DNA of 64,000 bases from CAVYXZ01 sp965223835 (GTDB taxonomy: Bacteria > Chloroflexota > Anaerolineae > Aggregatilineales > Phototrophicaceae). The notes below the pieces were generated by a model that saw only the letters and a program-made list of their open reading frames with translations, made no database searches and was not told the origin of the DNA. The stretch is from positions 5,828,001 through 5,892,000 of the forward strand of contig CBDCXQ010000001.1 of NCBI GenBank assembly GCA_965223835.1, read 5' to 3'. Numbering within the stretch: the stretch's first letter is position 1; every line of letters begins with the position of its first letter. A program made the position numbers and the translations under genes. This document shows, one piece after another, positions 19,201 to 28,621 of this stretch.

Positions 19201-20073
19201 TCAAAATCCACCGAGTAACGCTTGCCACGTGCCGGATTGTCCACCCGGCGCTTCGCTGAGAACCAGCACGTCGCCGCGTTGTGATAGGTCAAGCATCCAA
19301 CCGCGCTCAAAGCGCTGCATCGTCACGTTGCCAGCCGCTTCTGCCGCCAGTGCCCAACCCAGTCCGCCGCGTACATCGGGATTCGTGCGCCACACCTTGC
19401 CAAAGCCGCGCACCGGTTCGATCAACCCTGCCGGTGGCACCTCACCGCCACTTTCAGGATCAACCCCAGCGACAAATGTATCATCGAATCGCTGGTAACG
19501 ACCATCGGCATACAGGACAAAAATCGGACCACTTGCCCAGATCATTGAGCCATGTTCATAGGCCTGTTCTGCGCTGCTGGTGGTCGTCGTGGTCCCCAAC
19601 GGACACCCGATCTGGCTGGCGAGTGCTGGCGTGCTAAAAAACAGCGTACCGAAGCCGCCTGGTGGCAACACCGGGCAGTTCACAGCCGCCAGCGGTGGGT
19701 CATTAACCACAGGCGTTGGAATCTGCGGTTGCAGTTCCTGGGGCAGAACCGTCGTCCGGGCAGCGATTTCGGCCAAGAAAAATAGTGCACCTCGTTCGAC
19801 GGTGGGACTGGGCGTGGTCGTCGGGGTTGATGTCGGTGTATCGGTAATGGTTGTGCTGGGCGTCACGGTTGCGGTTGCCGTAGGTGTAATAGTTGGCGTG
19901 AGTGTATGGGTTGGTGTCAATGATGCAGTGGCGGTCAGCGTCGGCGTGGCGGTTCGGGTCGGCGTGAGCGTTGGCAGATCAGCCAGCGTCGGCAAATCCA
20001 CCACTTGTGGCGTTGGCGTGGGTGAACAGGCCGCTAAAACCAGCAGAATCAGAAGCAATAACCAACGTTTCAT
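19201..20073 (-). CDS. Lipoprotein with TPT-rich linker
   Basis: 290 residues. A short signal peptide ends in a lipobox LAAC with Cys16 as the lipidated residue. It is followed by a long Thr/Pro spacer made of degenerate 'TPT' units to about residue 95, then a globular domain of about 190 residues with no recognised family. Such spacers are common in Anaerolineae surface proteins and place the domain away from the membrane. The globular part contains Trp-rich sequence (MIWASGPIFVLYADGRYQRF). The gene stands 41 bp downstream of the LQRTAGNQAV-protein gene in the opposite order on the same strand. Function unknown. Confidence 0.8.
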   Translation of the reverse strand: MKRWLLLLILLVLAACSPTPTPQVVDLPTLADLPTLTPTRTATPTLTATASLTPTHTLTPTITPTATATVTPSTTITDTPTSTPTTTPSPTVERGALFFLAEIAARTTVLPQELQPQIPTPVVNDPPLAAVNCPVLPPGGFGTLFFSTPALASQIGCPLGTTTTTSSAEQAYEHGSMIWASGPIFVLYADGRYQRFDDTFVAGVDPESGGEVPPAGLIEPVRGFGKVWRTNPDVRGGLGWALAAEAAGNVTMQRFERGWMLDLSQRGDVLVLSEAPGGQSGTWQALLGGF

Positions 20074-20139
20074 CTTGTGATTATAGTCCGGTTAGTCGTG
20101 ATTCAAAATAGCATAAAAGTAGGACGTGGGGGATACCAT

Positions 20140-20655
20140 TTAGCCTCGCAGCGGAATGACATCATAGGTCAACCAGGGCAGATCAGCATCCTTTACGCCA
20201 TACCACAAATGAATACGGTTGACATGGAAGGTGATCGGCTGATAGTCCGGCAAGGAGATCACCGGATGCTCCTCAAATTGAGCAATCGTCATGTGGGGTT
20301 GCAGGTCATTGCCAAATTTACCCGCATAGGGCGGATAATTGGGGAACAACTGATACAGTTGCTGGAAGACCTGTTGGATTGGTTCGGGATTGGCTGGTTG
20401 CATGTAGATGACGCCGGGAAACTCGCCATAGCCGTCTAAGGTGATGTCAAATGGCTCAATCGATGCACACAGATCATAGAGTTGAGTACACGCCCAATCG
20501 AGCTGGGCATAGGGTACGAACGGAAACAGCAACGTGATATGGGGTCGAAACCGAATCAGGTTCGTAGGCGCGTACTGACGCATGAGGGGGATAGCGATCG
20601 TCTGCACCTCATGCGGCGCGACGATGACGATTGCCGTCGTTAATTCGATCATCAC
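20140..20655 (-). CDS. 2'-5' RNA ligase family protein (2H phosphoesterase)
   Basis: 171 residues with the two HxT motifs that define the 2H superfamily: PHITLLF near residue 38 and PHMTIAQF near residue 125, separated as usual. Members ligate or open 2'-5' or 2',3'-cyclic phosphates in RNA or cyclic nucleotides. AAGGAAATG precedes the ATG. It is divergent from a metallophosphoesterase gene across 55 bp, so both may act on phosphodiester substrates, though no direct link is shown. Confidence 0.85.
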   Translation of the reverse strand: MMIELTTAIVIVAPHEVQTIAIPLMRQYAPTNLIRFRPHITLLFPFVPYAQLDWACTQLYDLCASIEPFDITLDGYGEFPGVIYMQPANPEPIQQVFQQLYQLFPNYPPYAGKFGNDLQPHMTIAQFEEHPVISLPDYQPITFHVNRIHLWYGVKDADLPWLTYDVIPLRG

Positions 20656-20710
20656 ATTTCCTTATGCTATGATTAGCGCTCATCATCCTACCCATAGAGC
20701 ATGAGCAACG

Positions 20711-21505
20711 ATGTCCGACATTTTACTCCGTTTCGTCCACATCAGCGACACTCACATCAGCCATGATCCGGACTACGCACCCTGGTCGCCGCGCCATCCG
20801 CGATTCGCCGCCGAGCAACTGGTCCAACAGTTGAACAACCTGCCCTTTGAGCCGGATTTTGTGCTGCATACCGGCGATGTGGCTTATGATCCTCACGCCG
20901 AAGCCTATATTGTCGCCCGTGACGTTCTGCGGTGGATTAAATATCCAGTCCATTATCTGGCGGGCAATCACGACAGTTGTGCCCTGCTCCAGAGTGTGCT
21001 GTTGCAGCGTGAGAGTGTCCAACCGACCTGGCATTATGAATTCGAGAGCAACGGTGTACAAGTCGTGTGTCTCGATAGCACCGGCCCGGCAGAACTCCCC
21101 AGCGGCACGGTAAGCGCCGAACAACTTGACTGGCTCCGTTCGATTTGTGAAGCGGCTGATGCACGTCCATTAGTTGTAGCCGTCCATCATAATGCAGTGC
21201 CGGTGGGCATTCCCTGGCTCGATACGTACATGCGTATGGCGAACGGTGCGGACTTACATGCGGCACTGTTGCCCGCCCGTGACCGGTTGCGCGGCGTCTT
21301 TTACGGGCACATCCATCAGAATTGCCAGACGCTGCGCGACGGCATTTTGTATTGCAGTGTAGCGAGTCCCTGGTATCAACTTCACGCCTGGCCGGACCAG
21401 ATGCAAACCAGCTACGATCAGGACGCGCAACCCGGTTTCAATGTCGTCACCGTGACTGCCGATCAGGTCCATATCCGTCATCACCGGTTTGTGATGCAGC
21501 ATTAA
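20711..21505 (+). CDS. Calcineurin-like metallophosphoesterase (CpdA-like)
   Basis: 264 residues with all five dinuclear-metal motifs in order: SDTHIS, HTGDVAYD, GNHD, AVHHNAV and GHIHQN. The layout matches CpdA and related class III cyclic-nucleotide phosphodiesterases, but the same fold serves many phosphoester substrates. No signal peptide. The stop codon directly abuts the convergent stop of the downstream PL22-like gene. Confidence 0.88.
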   Translation: MSDILLRFVHISDTHISHDPDYAPWSPRHPRFAAEQLVQQLNNLPFEPDFVLHTGDVAYDPHAEAYIVARDVLRWIKYPVHYLAGNHDSCALLQSVLLQRESVQPTWHYEFESNGVQVVCLDSTGPAELPSGTVSAEQLDWLRSICEAADARPLVVAVHHNAVPVGIPWLDTYMRMANGADLHAALLPARDRLRGVFYGHIHQNCQTLRDGILYCSVASPWYQLHAWPDQMQTSYDQDAQPGFNVVTVTADQVHIRHHRFVMQH

Positions 21506-22681
21506 TTACACCCGCACCACCACCACCTCAGTGCGCCCCCGCTGGGCCGTGTTAAAAGAAATCCAGCGGCCATCGGGCGAACTCAGGGGATGCGGATGGG
21601 GTGCCTGACCCAACACCGTGCCCCACTCGGTATTGTGCGCCGCGATCACTTCAACCCGGGGCTGCTCATGATCGTAGTAGAGCCACGTGAGCAAGTTGTC
21701 GCTCAGGTTGCCATCCAGAATCACCGCCGGGCGACCAGCCATCGCGGCTACATGCCCGTAATGCGGCGCGTCAGCGAAATCCCACTCGCGCATGTTTTGC
21801 CCAGCTTGATCACACACACCGATATACCAGCCCCCACTGGCGCTGCGCCCATGATAGAGGACCTGTTCACCATCGAATGTCCACACGCAATGGGTCTGGA
21901 AGTTCCAGTCATTTTGTGAGGCCAGTTCCGTCAATTCCCCTGTTGATAGCCGCAATTTCCAGATGCGGGTGATCGTGTCGCCACGACCGCTCCAGTAATG
22001 CGGCGGAAAATCGCGGTCCAGCAGTACCAGGTCAGAATCAACCGGCGAATGGGGACTGTGGAATGATCGACACCCTGCCTCCTGATAGACCACCTCTACG
22101 GCGCCGCCCAACAATGGCACTTGCAGCAGATGCAATGCCATCCCCGCGCCGCTGGCGAAATGCTCATAGTAGTGCTTCGTCACGCGCTGCCCGGCGGCCA
22201 CTTCGGGATGCAAGGGCGACACCGGCAGGATGACATGTTGCTCATCGGCGGAAACGCTCGGATAGCCGATCTCCCATGCCGGGTCCAGATCAGCGATGAG
22301 CGTTTTTTCGTCCAGCGTATCGAGATGCACGGCTTTCAAATCTCGTGCTTCGGTGTAGACCAGCCAGCGACTCGTCGGGGCGAGGCACATACGCGGATAG
22401 GGACCGCCCTGAATGTGGGGTTCGAAGCCATAATTCGCCACCGGGTCGGTCAATTGCGTGATGTCGCCGGTAGCGACCTGTACTTTGCAGACCGCGCCTT
22501 GATCCTCGCGCTTGGTCCAGAACACCAGATACGCGCTATCTGCCGTAAAGCCGATGTTGGTGTGATAATTGGGCGTCTGGTTGATCTCGCCCAGCGTCGT
22601 CAGGCGGCGGCACTCGCGCAGTGTCCAGGCATCCTTGTAGACTTCTGATTCATTCCAGGTATCGCCTTTGCGTGCGGGCAT
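21506..22681 (-). CDS. Oligogalacturonate lyase-like protein (PL22 family), copy 3, coupled to the TIR-WD40 gene
   Basis: 391 residues, clearly the same propeller family as the two copies at 2656-6991 but much more diverged. The metal signature is present as QAPHPH (Gln359, His362, His364), and the blades carry TPDG/SSPDG repeats. Its ATG shares bases with the TGA of the upstream TIR-WD40 gene (TGATG), so translation is almost certainly coupled. Missing here are the CHEGPW and QHAH forms of the other copies; a function other than pectin lysis is possible. No signal peptide. Confidence 0.75.
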   Translation of the reverse strand: MPARKGDTWNESEVYKDAWTLRECRRLTTLGEINQTPNYHTNIGFTADSAYLVFWTKREDQGAVCKVQVATGDITQLTDPVANYGFEPHIQGGPYPRMCLAPTSRWLVYTEARDLKAVHLDTLDEKTLIADLDPAWEIGYPSVSADEQHVILPVSPLHPEVAAGQRVTKHYYEHFASGAGMALHLLQVPLLGGAVEVVYQEAGCRSFHSPHSPVDSDLVLLDRDFPPHYWSGRGDTITRIWKLRLSTGELTELASQNDWNFQTHCVWTFDGEQVLYHGRSASGGWYIGVCDQAGQNMREWDFADAPHYGHVAAMAGRPAVILDGNLSDNLLTWLYYDHEQPRVEVIAAHNTEWGTVLGQAPHPHPLSSPDGRWISFNTAQRGRTEVVVVRV

Positions 22682-25600
22682 CAGTCAGTCTCCGTTGGTG
22701 TGATTGATGGTATCGCAGTGAGTGTATTCGACGGTGTGAGTATTACAGTCGGAGTCGCCGTTATGAAGGGAGTCCGTGTTGGGGCGACTCCATCCGCATC
22801 ACACAATGTCGCAACGCTATATGCCCGGCGGTCACCGCAACTGAGTTCGATCACTGCTCGGTTGGCATATGTCCACTCAATCAATTGGGTGCCCGCATCA
22901 ATGCGCCACAGGATCAGCGTGCCGTCATCAGAAGCGGAGATGGCTGTTCTGGCATCGGGCGCAAACGTCACGTCCCAAACCGAATCCGTATGACCGGTAA
23001 AACGGCGCAGTTCATTACCCGTTGCCACATCCCACAGAATCACGGTGTCGTCCGCCGCAGTGGAAAGGGCCGTTTGTCCGTCAGGTGCAAACGCCACACT
23101 CTGGACAAAGTCGGTGTGACCAGCGAAGCGGCGCAGCTCCGTCCCGGTTTCCAGATCCCACAGGATGAGCGTAAGATCGCTTGAAGTGGAGAGGGCCGTT
23201 TCGCCATCCGGGGCAAAGGCGACGCTCCACACAAAACCCGAATGATCAATCATGACGCGGTTTGCAAATCCGGTCGTCATATCCCATAGAATCAGGGTGC
23301 CATCTGCCGCAGCCGAGAGGGCCGTTTGTCCATCGGGCGCAAAGGCCACGCTCAACACGAAATCACTATGACCGATCAAGCGGCGTCGCTGGGTGCCGGT
23401 CGCTACGTCCCACAGAATCAGGGTGCCGTTTACCGCGGCGGAGAGCGCGGTTTGTCCATCGGGCGCAAACGTTACGCTCTGGACCTCAGCTTGATGATCG
23501 GTTAAACGCCAGATTTCCGTCCCGGTTGCCAGGTCCCATAAAATCAGCGTATTGTCGTTTGAAGCGGAGAGGGCGGTGCGGCCATCCGGCGCAATCGCCA
23601 CACTTAAAATGCCCGCCGTGTGGCCGGTCAAACGGCGGATTTCCGCGCCGGTGTTTACGTCCCAGAGAATCAGCTGATTATCGAATGAACCAGAGAGGGC
23701 GGTCTGGCTGTCCGGGGCAAACGCGACGCTGCGCACTCGTGAACGGTGACCGACAAAGCGCCGGATTTCGGCCCCGGTTGCCACATCCCACACGATCAAC
23801 GTATTATCATTCGATGCCGACAGAAAGGTCTTGCCATCCGGGGCAAATGATACATCCCGCACCCAATCTGCATGGCCTTCAAAACGCCGTAATTCAGTGC
23901 CTTCGGCCAGTTCCCATAATATGAGGGTGCGATCATTCGCGCCGGAGAGAGCCGTTTGTCCATCCGGCGCAAAGGCGACGCTTCGTACCCGCTCTTCGTG
24001 ACCGGTCAAGCGGCGCTGCTCGGTACCGGTTGCCAGGTCCCACAGGATCAGCGTGCGATCATCAGAGGCGGAGAGGGCGGTTTGTCCATCGGGGCTAAAG
24101 GCCACGCTCCACACATCCGCCAGGTGACCGACAAAGCGGCGGATTTCCGCACCGGTTGCCACATCCCACAGGATCAGCGTGTCATCCGCTGAAGCGGAGA
24201 GGGCCGTTTGTCCATTGGGGCTAAAGGCCACGCTCCATACAAAATCGGTATGACCGACAAAGCGGCGGATTTCCGCGCCCGTTGCCACATCCCACAAAAT
24301 TAACGTCTGATCGGTGGAGGCCGAGAGCGCGGTTTGTCCATCCGGCGCAAAAGTGACGCTATTTACCGCCTGCGTATGACCGGTCATTGTGTAGATAGCC
24401 GTACCGGTTGCCACATCCCACAAAATCACGGTCTGGTCATCTGAGGCGGATAGAGCGGATTGTCCATCAGGTGCAAAGGCGACGCTCTGCACCCAGTCAG
24501 AATGTCCGTGAAAGTGGCGGATTTCAGCGCCGGTTGTCACATCCCACAAAATCAGCGTGTTGTCGTGTGAGGCCGAGAGCGCGGTTTGTCCATCCGGCGC
24601 AAACGACACGCTCGCGACCGGGTCAGTATGGCCGGTTAGCACGCGGCGTAGTCCACTATCGTAGGCAATATCAGCCAATACCCGTTGGGCGAACAGCGGC
24701 GGATGTGGTTGGGCATTGGCGGCCAGGGCTAAAGGCAAGGCCCGCAGCGGATCGCCATCTGCATAGAACTGCTGGGCTTGTTGGGCCAGTCCCAGCGTCG
24801 TAATGTTGTTCTCCTGCCGCACAACCGCCGTCTCGACCACCGCAAGGGTTGCACCCGCAGCGACAACCGTTGCCTCTGCATCTTGCGCACGGTTGCTCAC
24901 ACCCACCAGCGTGGCATTTGCCGCGGCAACTTCCTGTCGCGCGTTCGTGACCTGGATCTCTGAGGTCGCCACTTGTGCGGCCTGGGTGCTGAGTGCTGCC
25001 GTAGCCGTCGCTACCAGATTCCCGGCAACAGTCGCCTGGTCGGCGGCGGTTGCGACTTGCTGTTGGGCGTCTCGAAGTTCAGCGGCGGCCCGTGTACTGG
25101 CAGCATTGGCCGTAGTAACTTCCTGTTGCGCATTGATGACGTCGCTTTGTGAGGTGGCAACCTCGTCTGCCAGAGCGTCCAACGTGGGGGGGATCTGGGT
25201 CAGCGTTGTGTTTGCGCTCGCCACTTCAGCTTCCGAAGTCGCTACCTGTGCTACCTGAGTGCTGAGTTCAGAAGTAGCCGTTGCCACTAGATTCCCGGCG
25301 GCAGTCGCCTGGTCTTCAGCAGTCGCCACTTGCCGTTGGGCGTCCCGGAGTTCAGCCGCGGCCTGCGTACTGGCGGCATTTGCATTAACTGCCTGTTGCT
25401 GAGCATCCTCCGCCTCTGCTTGCGAAGTCGCGGCCTGGGCGACCTGAGTGCTGAGTTGAGCAGTGGAAGTCGCCACCTGATTGTTCGCAACTTCAGCCTG
25501 GTCTTCGGCGGTTGCTGCTTGTTGTTGCGCAAGTTGGGCATCAGCGGCGGCCTGCGTACTGGCAGCATTGGCGTCCGCTTCGTTGGTTTGGGCCAGGGCT

Positions 25601-26436
25601 GCCCTTTGCTGTGACAAAGCAGCATTACTTCGGGCATTTGCAAGGAAACTTACAGATATTAAACCAATAAATGTGCTGACAATGACGGCCCAACGCACTA
25701 TACGCAGGGTTCGGCGACGGCGGATTTCTGCTTCTCGACTCTTAGAAATGTATTCACGATGTAATTCCACTGGTAATGGATTTACAATCTTCTCTCCGCC
25801 TTTACCCACAGAATCAGCGTAGGATTCGGCTTTATTCAGCCATGCTTCGGCCCGCTCGATCTGCTCGCCGAACAGCAGTAGATCCTCGCTTCGTTGCTCT
25901 CGGGTCCATTCTTGCGCGCGCGTTAAGTAGCGGGTATGCGCCTTAACATAAGAAATATCTGTTTCCAATGTCGTGATGAGCTTGTCAAACGCTGTATCAA
26001 AATCATCTGTTTTACGAATAAACACCCAATTGATCTTACTCAACCAATGCCAGTTATCCCTGGCAATATCAAGTGGATCCTTACCCGCCAGCCGTTCAAC
26101 CATCGCTTGATCGGGTCTATAATCGGCAATAGAGGCAAACGCATCCCGCGAAACGATGTCTTGATACACGATCGGTATGATTCGTTTACCCAGTTCAATG
26201 GCATAGTCCAGCTCCAAATTGCAAACGACAGATTCCATTGAGTCAGGACTCATGATGAAAACGAAGCTGTCAGCGGCCTCGATACCGGTCTTGATCTCTA
26301 TCCACCAGTTGGGTGCGGTCTCTGGGATACCTTCCCAATCCACCCATGCATCTTTGCCCTTGAGATTCAACCTATCAATCAATCGACGAGCAAAATCGCT
26401 GTTTTTTCGGGAATATGAAATAAAAACGTCAGCCAT
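22681..26436 (-). CDS. TIR-transmembrane-coiled-coil-14xWD40 protein
   Basis: 1251 residues. A TIR domain occupies about 1-160: FISYSRKNSDFA at the start, and SPDSMESVVCNLE with Glu75 at the position of the NAD-cleaving glutamate of active TIR domains. One membrane helix lies at about 247-266. Residues 270-530 are an Ala/Gln/Thr-rich coiled coil in repeated units (AAELRDAQ..VATA, ATATAALSTQ). A linker with FYADGDPLRALPLALAAN follows, then fourteen 42-residue WD40 repeats (about 600-1190), each ending ILWDVATG, enough for two seven-bladed propellers. A Thr/Pro-rich tail ends the protein. TIR faces the cytoplasm with the propellers on the other side of one helix, or both in the cytoplasm if the helix is not spanning. 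WD40-TIR proteins are known in bacterial conflict systems; a defence or signalling role is inference. Confidence 0.9.
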   Translation of the reverse strand: MADVFISYSRKNSDFARRLIDRLNLKGKDAWVDWEGIPETAPNWWIEIKTGIEAADSFVFIMSPDSMESVVCNLELDYAIELGKRIIPIVYQDIVSRDAFASIADYRPDQAMVERLAGKDPLDIARDNWHWLSKINWVFIRKTDDFDTAFDKLITTLETDISYVKAHTRYLTRAQEWTREQRSEDLLLFGEQIERAEAWLNKAESYADSVGKGGEKIVNPLPVELHREYISKSREAEIRRRRTLRIVRWAVIVSTFIGLISVSFLANARSNAALSQQRAALAQTNEADANAASTQAAADAQLAQQQAATAEDQAEVANNQVATSTAQLSTQVAQAATSQAEAEDAQQQAVNANAASTQAAAELRDAQRQVATAEDQATAAGNLVATATSELSTQVAQVATSEAEVASANTTLTQIPPTLDALADEVATSQSDVINAQQEVTTANAASTRAAAELRDAQQQVATAADQATVAGNLVATATAALSTQAAQVATSEIQVTNARQEVAAANATLVGVSNRAQDAEATVVAAGATLAVVETAVVRQENNITTLGLAQQAQQFYADGDPLRALPLALAANAQPHPPLFAQRVLADIAYDSGLRRVLTGHTDPVASVSFAPDGQTALSASHDNTLILWDVTTGAEIRHFHGHSDWVQSVAFAPDGQSALSASDDQTVILWDVATGTAIYTMTGHTQAVNSVTFAPDGQTALSASTDQTLILWDVATGAEIRRFVGHTDFVWSVAFSPNGQTALSASADDTLILWDVATGAEIRRFVGHLADVWSVAFSPDGQTALSASDDRTLILWDLATGTEQRRLTGHEERVRSVAFAPDGQTALSGANDRTLILWELAEGTELRRFEGHADWVRDVSFAPDGKTFLSASNDNTLIVWDVATGAEIRRFVGHRSRVRSVAFAPDSQTALSGSFDNQLILWDVNTGAEIRRLTGHTAGILSVAIAPDGRTALSASNDNTLILWDLATGTEIWRLTDHQAEVQSVTFAPDGQTALSAAVNGTLILWDVATGTQRRRLIGHSDFVLSVAFAPDGQTALSAAADGTLILWDMTTGFANRVMIDHSGFVWSVAFAPDGETALSTSSDLTLILWDLETGTELRRFAGHTDFVQSVAFAPDGQTALSTAADDTVILWDVATGNELRRFTGHTDSVWDVTFAPDARTAISASDDGTLILWRIDAGTQLIEWTYANRAVIELSCGDRRAYSVATLCDADGVAPTRTPFITATPTVILTPSNTLTAIPSITPTETD
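22870..24640 (-). repeat. Fourteen tandem 126-bp repeats encoding WD40 blades
   Basis: Inside the TIR-WD40 gene the DNA itself repeats with a 126-bp period, most visibly in the blocks coding for GQTALSAS and LILWDVATG. Conservation between copies at DNA level suggests recent expansion or gene conversion among blades. Confidence 0.85.
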
Positions 26437-26572
26437 AACTGTTGCTCAACTGCACCGGGTACAATTAATTACTATTATGACAGACACGGCCCAAAGCGCA
26501 AAATATAAGACATCAATCGTCGGCGTTTTATCGCTGCTGGAAACATGCCGGCCTTTGTGAGACACTTCGGGC

Positions 26573-27292
26573 ATGAAACGTCGTCGCCCGTTGCTCGTCA
26601 CCACCATTGTCCTCTGTATCATCATCGGCTATCTCGGCCTGACTTTATATGGTTGGACCCGCAGCAACAGCATCCCGCCCATTCGTCGCTGGTTCGATGA
26701 CGCGTCGTCTCGACCAACCTTGATGACCGTTCGCAATACCCAGGCCTGCCCCGACGCACCCTTTATTTTGCCCAGCGACGGCTTTATCGGCCTGTTGTGG
26801 AATGATCCGGTGGGGCCGTACACCGTCTTGAACCGGCACAGCGGCATTGATATTTTTGGTGACGGACAGCCCGGCGAGATCCCGATCTATGCCGCCTATG
26901 ATGGTGAACTCACGCGGCTGGCGGATTGGCGGGCAACCGTGATTATCCGTCATAATGATCCCCTCAGTCCGGGCCGCACCATCTGGACGTACTATACCCA
27001 TATGGCGAGCCGCGATGGTTTGGCCTCGTATATCATTCCCGATTTTCCGCCGGATACGCATAACGTTCCGGTATCGCAGGGAACGCTGTTGGGGTATCAG
27101 GGCGACTATGCTGGCACCAATGCCCGTCCGGTCGGCTTGCACCTCCATTTCAGCATCGTCACCAGCGAAGACGATGGCGCGTTCAAAAATGAGGCCCGGG
27201 CCGCCAATACGCTGGACCCATCGCCTTATCTGGGCATGACGGTGAATATCGATGCCTTACCCGACCGACCGATCAACTGTGCGAGTCGTTAG
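26573..27292 (+). CDS. M23 family metallopeptidase, membrane-anchored
   Basis: 239 residues. A basic N-terminus and one membrane helix (about 7-28) anchor a domain outside the cell. The zinc-site motifs of M23 (LytM-type) endopeptidases are seen: HSGIDIFG (His and Asp ligands) near residue 99 and HLHFS near residue 190. The family cuts peptide crosslinks in peptidoglycan or acts as an inactive regulator of amidases; the ligands are intact here. Divergent from the TIR-WD40 gene across 136 bp. No clear ribosome site precedes ATG. Confidence 0.85.
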   Translation: MKRRRPLLVTTIVLCIIIGYLGLTLYGWTRSNSIPPIRRWFDDASSRPTLMTVRNTQACPDAPFILPSDGFIGLLWNDPVGPYTVLNRHSGIDIFGDGQPGEIPIYAAYDGELTRLADWRATVIIRHNDPLSPGRTIWTYYTHMASRDGLASYIIPDFPPDTHNVPVSQGTLLGYQGDYAGTNARPVGLHLHFSIVTSEDDGAFKNEARAANTLDPSPYLGMTVNIDALPDRPINCASR

Positions 27293-27463
27293 CGATTCTT
27301 TATCTTTGCCGATTGGGCCAGCAAATCAACTATAATAACGCTATTGTGTAATCAACAGCAGTGAATGAGTGGTGAACGTCGGTGGCTGAAGTAATCTGGC
27401 AACCACATCCTGGCTTCGTCATATGCGCCGATTGAATTCCCGCACGGCCCAAATGCCGCAGCG

Positions 27464-28054
27464 ATGATCGGTTGTCTGGGACGGTTAACGGTTCTCTCGC
27501 TACTGCTGTGTTTTGGGGTTGTGATGTTACTGGTGATGACCATCCGACAAACTGCGTTACCTAACACCTCGATTCATGGCATTGGTCATTGTGAACGCCC
27601 CTGTTGGGCGGGGATCGAACCAGGGCAAACCGCGTTTGATGCCGTGACGACGCTGTTGGCCGAATACGATCCCAGTGTAACGCCGCTGCTGGTACAATTG
27701 TCGGCTGAGCCGAGCTACGAAATTCAGGCGACCACCTACAGTGCCAACATCAGTTCCCATAGCGGCCTGGTAGCCTATATCAGTGTGAAAAGTGCCTTTC
27801 CAATCTGGCGCTTACTCGTCTTACTGGACCGGCCTGACTGTGTGCGTAATCAAGGCAATCTGTTGATTGAGATTATCTGGGAGTTCGACCATGTAACGGT
27901 CTCCGCCAGCGGTCCCCAACGCCCCGAATTAATCGCTAGTGCCGTGACCTTGTGGCAACCGGCCAAGTCGCCCTGTTCCGGGGAGTCAATCAAGCGGGTC
28001 TGGAATGGATTTGGCATGTTGCGCCGCGTGTTACGGCTGGGAGTTGCCGCATGA
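27464..28054 (+). CDS. Unknown membrane-anchored protein, tandem paralogue A
   Basis: 196 residues. An N-terminal hydrophobic helix (about 5-25) is followed by an extracytoplasmic domain with the motif HCERPCWAGIEPGQT near residue 43. I do not recognise the family. The neighbouring gene encodes a second copy of the same domain. The start is not marked by a strong ribosome site. Its stop TGA overlaps the ATG of the paralogue (ATGA). Confidence 0.75.
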   Translation: MIGCLGRLTVLSLLLCFGVVMLLVMTIRQTALPNTSIHGIGHCERPCWAGIEPGQTAFDAVTTLLAEYDPSVTPLLVQLSAEPSYEIQATTYSANISSHSGLVAYISVKSAFPIWRLLVLLDRPDCVRNQGNLLIEIIWEFDHVTVSASGPQRPELIASAVTLWQPAKSPCSGESIKRVWNGFGMLRRVLRLGVAA

Positions 28055-28605
28055 TGTCGCTCATAGTTCGTCTGACTTTGCTCTTCCTGGCGCTGCTGGC
28101 CGTAGTGCTGATTATTGTGGTTGGTGCTGTGCAACAACAGCCGCTGGCCGACATCAATCTGCAGGGTCTGGCGCACTGTAACCGACCCTGCTGGGCGGGA
28201 ATCGAACCGGGCCGCACATCGATTGAACGGGTGCCGCCGCTGGTTTCAGCGCGATATTCGGATCGCCGCTTTGGTTTGATGCGCAGTACCAATGCTTATG
28301 CGGTCAATGAGAGCGGCAGTTGGATCAATATCGGCGGAAATCAGGGCGTGGTGGTATCGGTCCAGTTGACGATGCCGCTGGAATTATGGCGACTGGTTTT
28401 GTTATATGGTTCGCCAACCTGTATGGAACCCCTGGAGAGTGTAACGATCTTATACTGGGTGTATAGTGACAGCCAGATCATTGCCAATTTTATCCCGGTT
28501 GATGACGATTGGAAAAGCCATACGCTGGTGTTGCAAGCTGGCAATGCCGACCCCTGTTACCAGCGTGATGATCGACAACCCTGGCGCGGGTGGGCGGCAT
28601 TTTGA
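28051..28605 (+). CDS. Unknown membrane-anchored protein, tandem paralogue B
   Basis: 184 residues from the ATG that overlaps the previous stop codon; a second ATG follows immediately. An N-terminal helix leads to a domain with HCNRPCWAGIEPGRT. The pair share this motif and overall plan (helix, Cys-rich entry, a region rich in Trp/Leu, a closing Cys), pointing to a tandem duplication. Neither resembles a family known to me; the paired Cys and Trp make a small disulphide-stabilised surface domain plausible. It lies 16 bp upstream of the racemase gene on the same strand, so the three may form one transcript. Confidence 0.75.
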   Translation: MMSLIVRLTLLFLALLAVVLIIVVGAVQQQPLADINLQGLAHCNRPCWAGIEPGRTSIERVPPLVSARYSDRRFGLMRSTNAYAVNESGSWINIGGNQGVVVSVQLTMPLELWRLVLLYGSPTCMEPLESVTILYWVYSDSQIIANFIPVDDDWKSHTLVLQAGNADPCYQRDDRQPWRGWAAF

Positions 28606-28621
28606 CAACGGAGCAAACCCA

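Noticed and set aside
22870..24640. 126-bp repeats considered as a CRISPR array
   Set aside because: The period matches one WD40 blade and the frame is open throughout; there are no short repeats with unrelated spacers.
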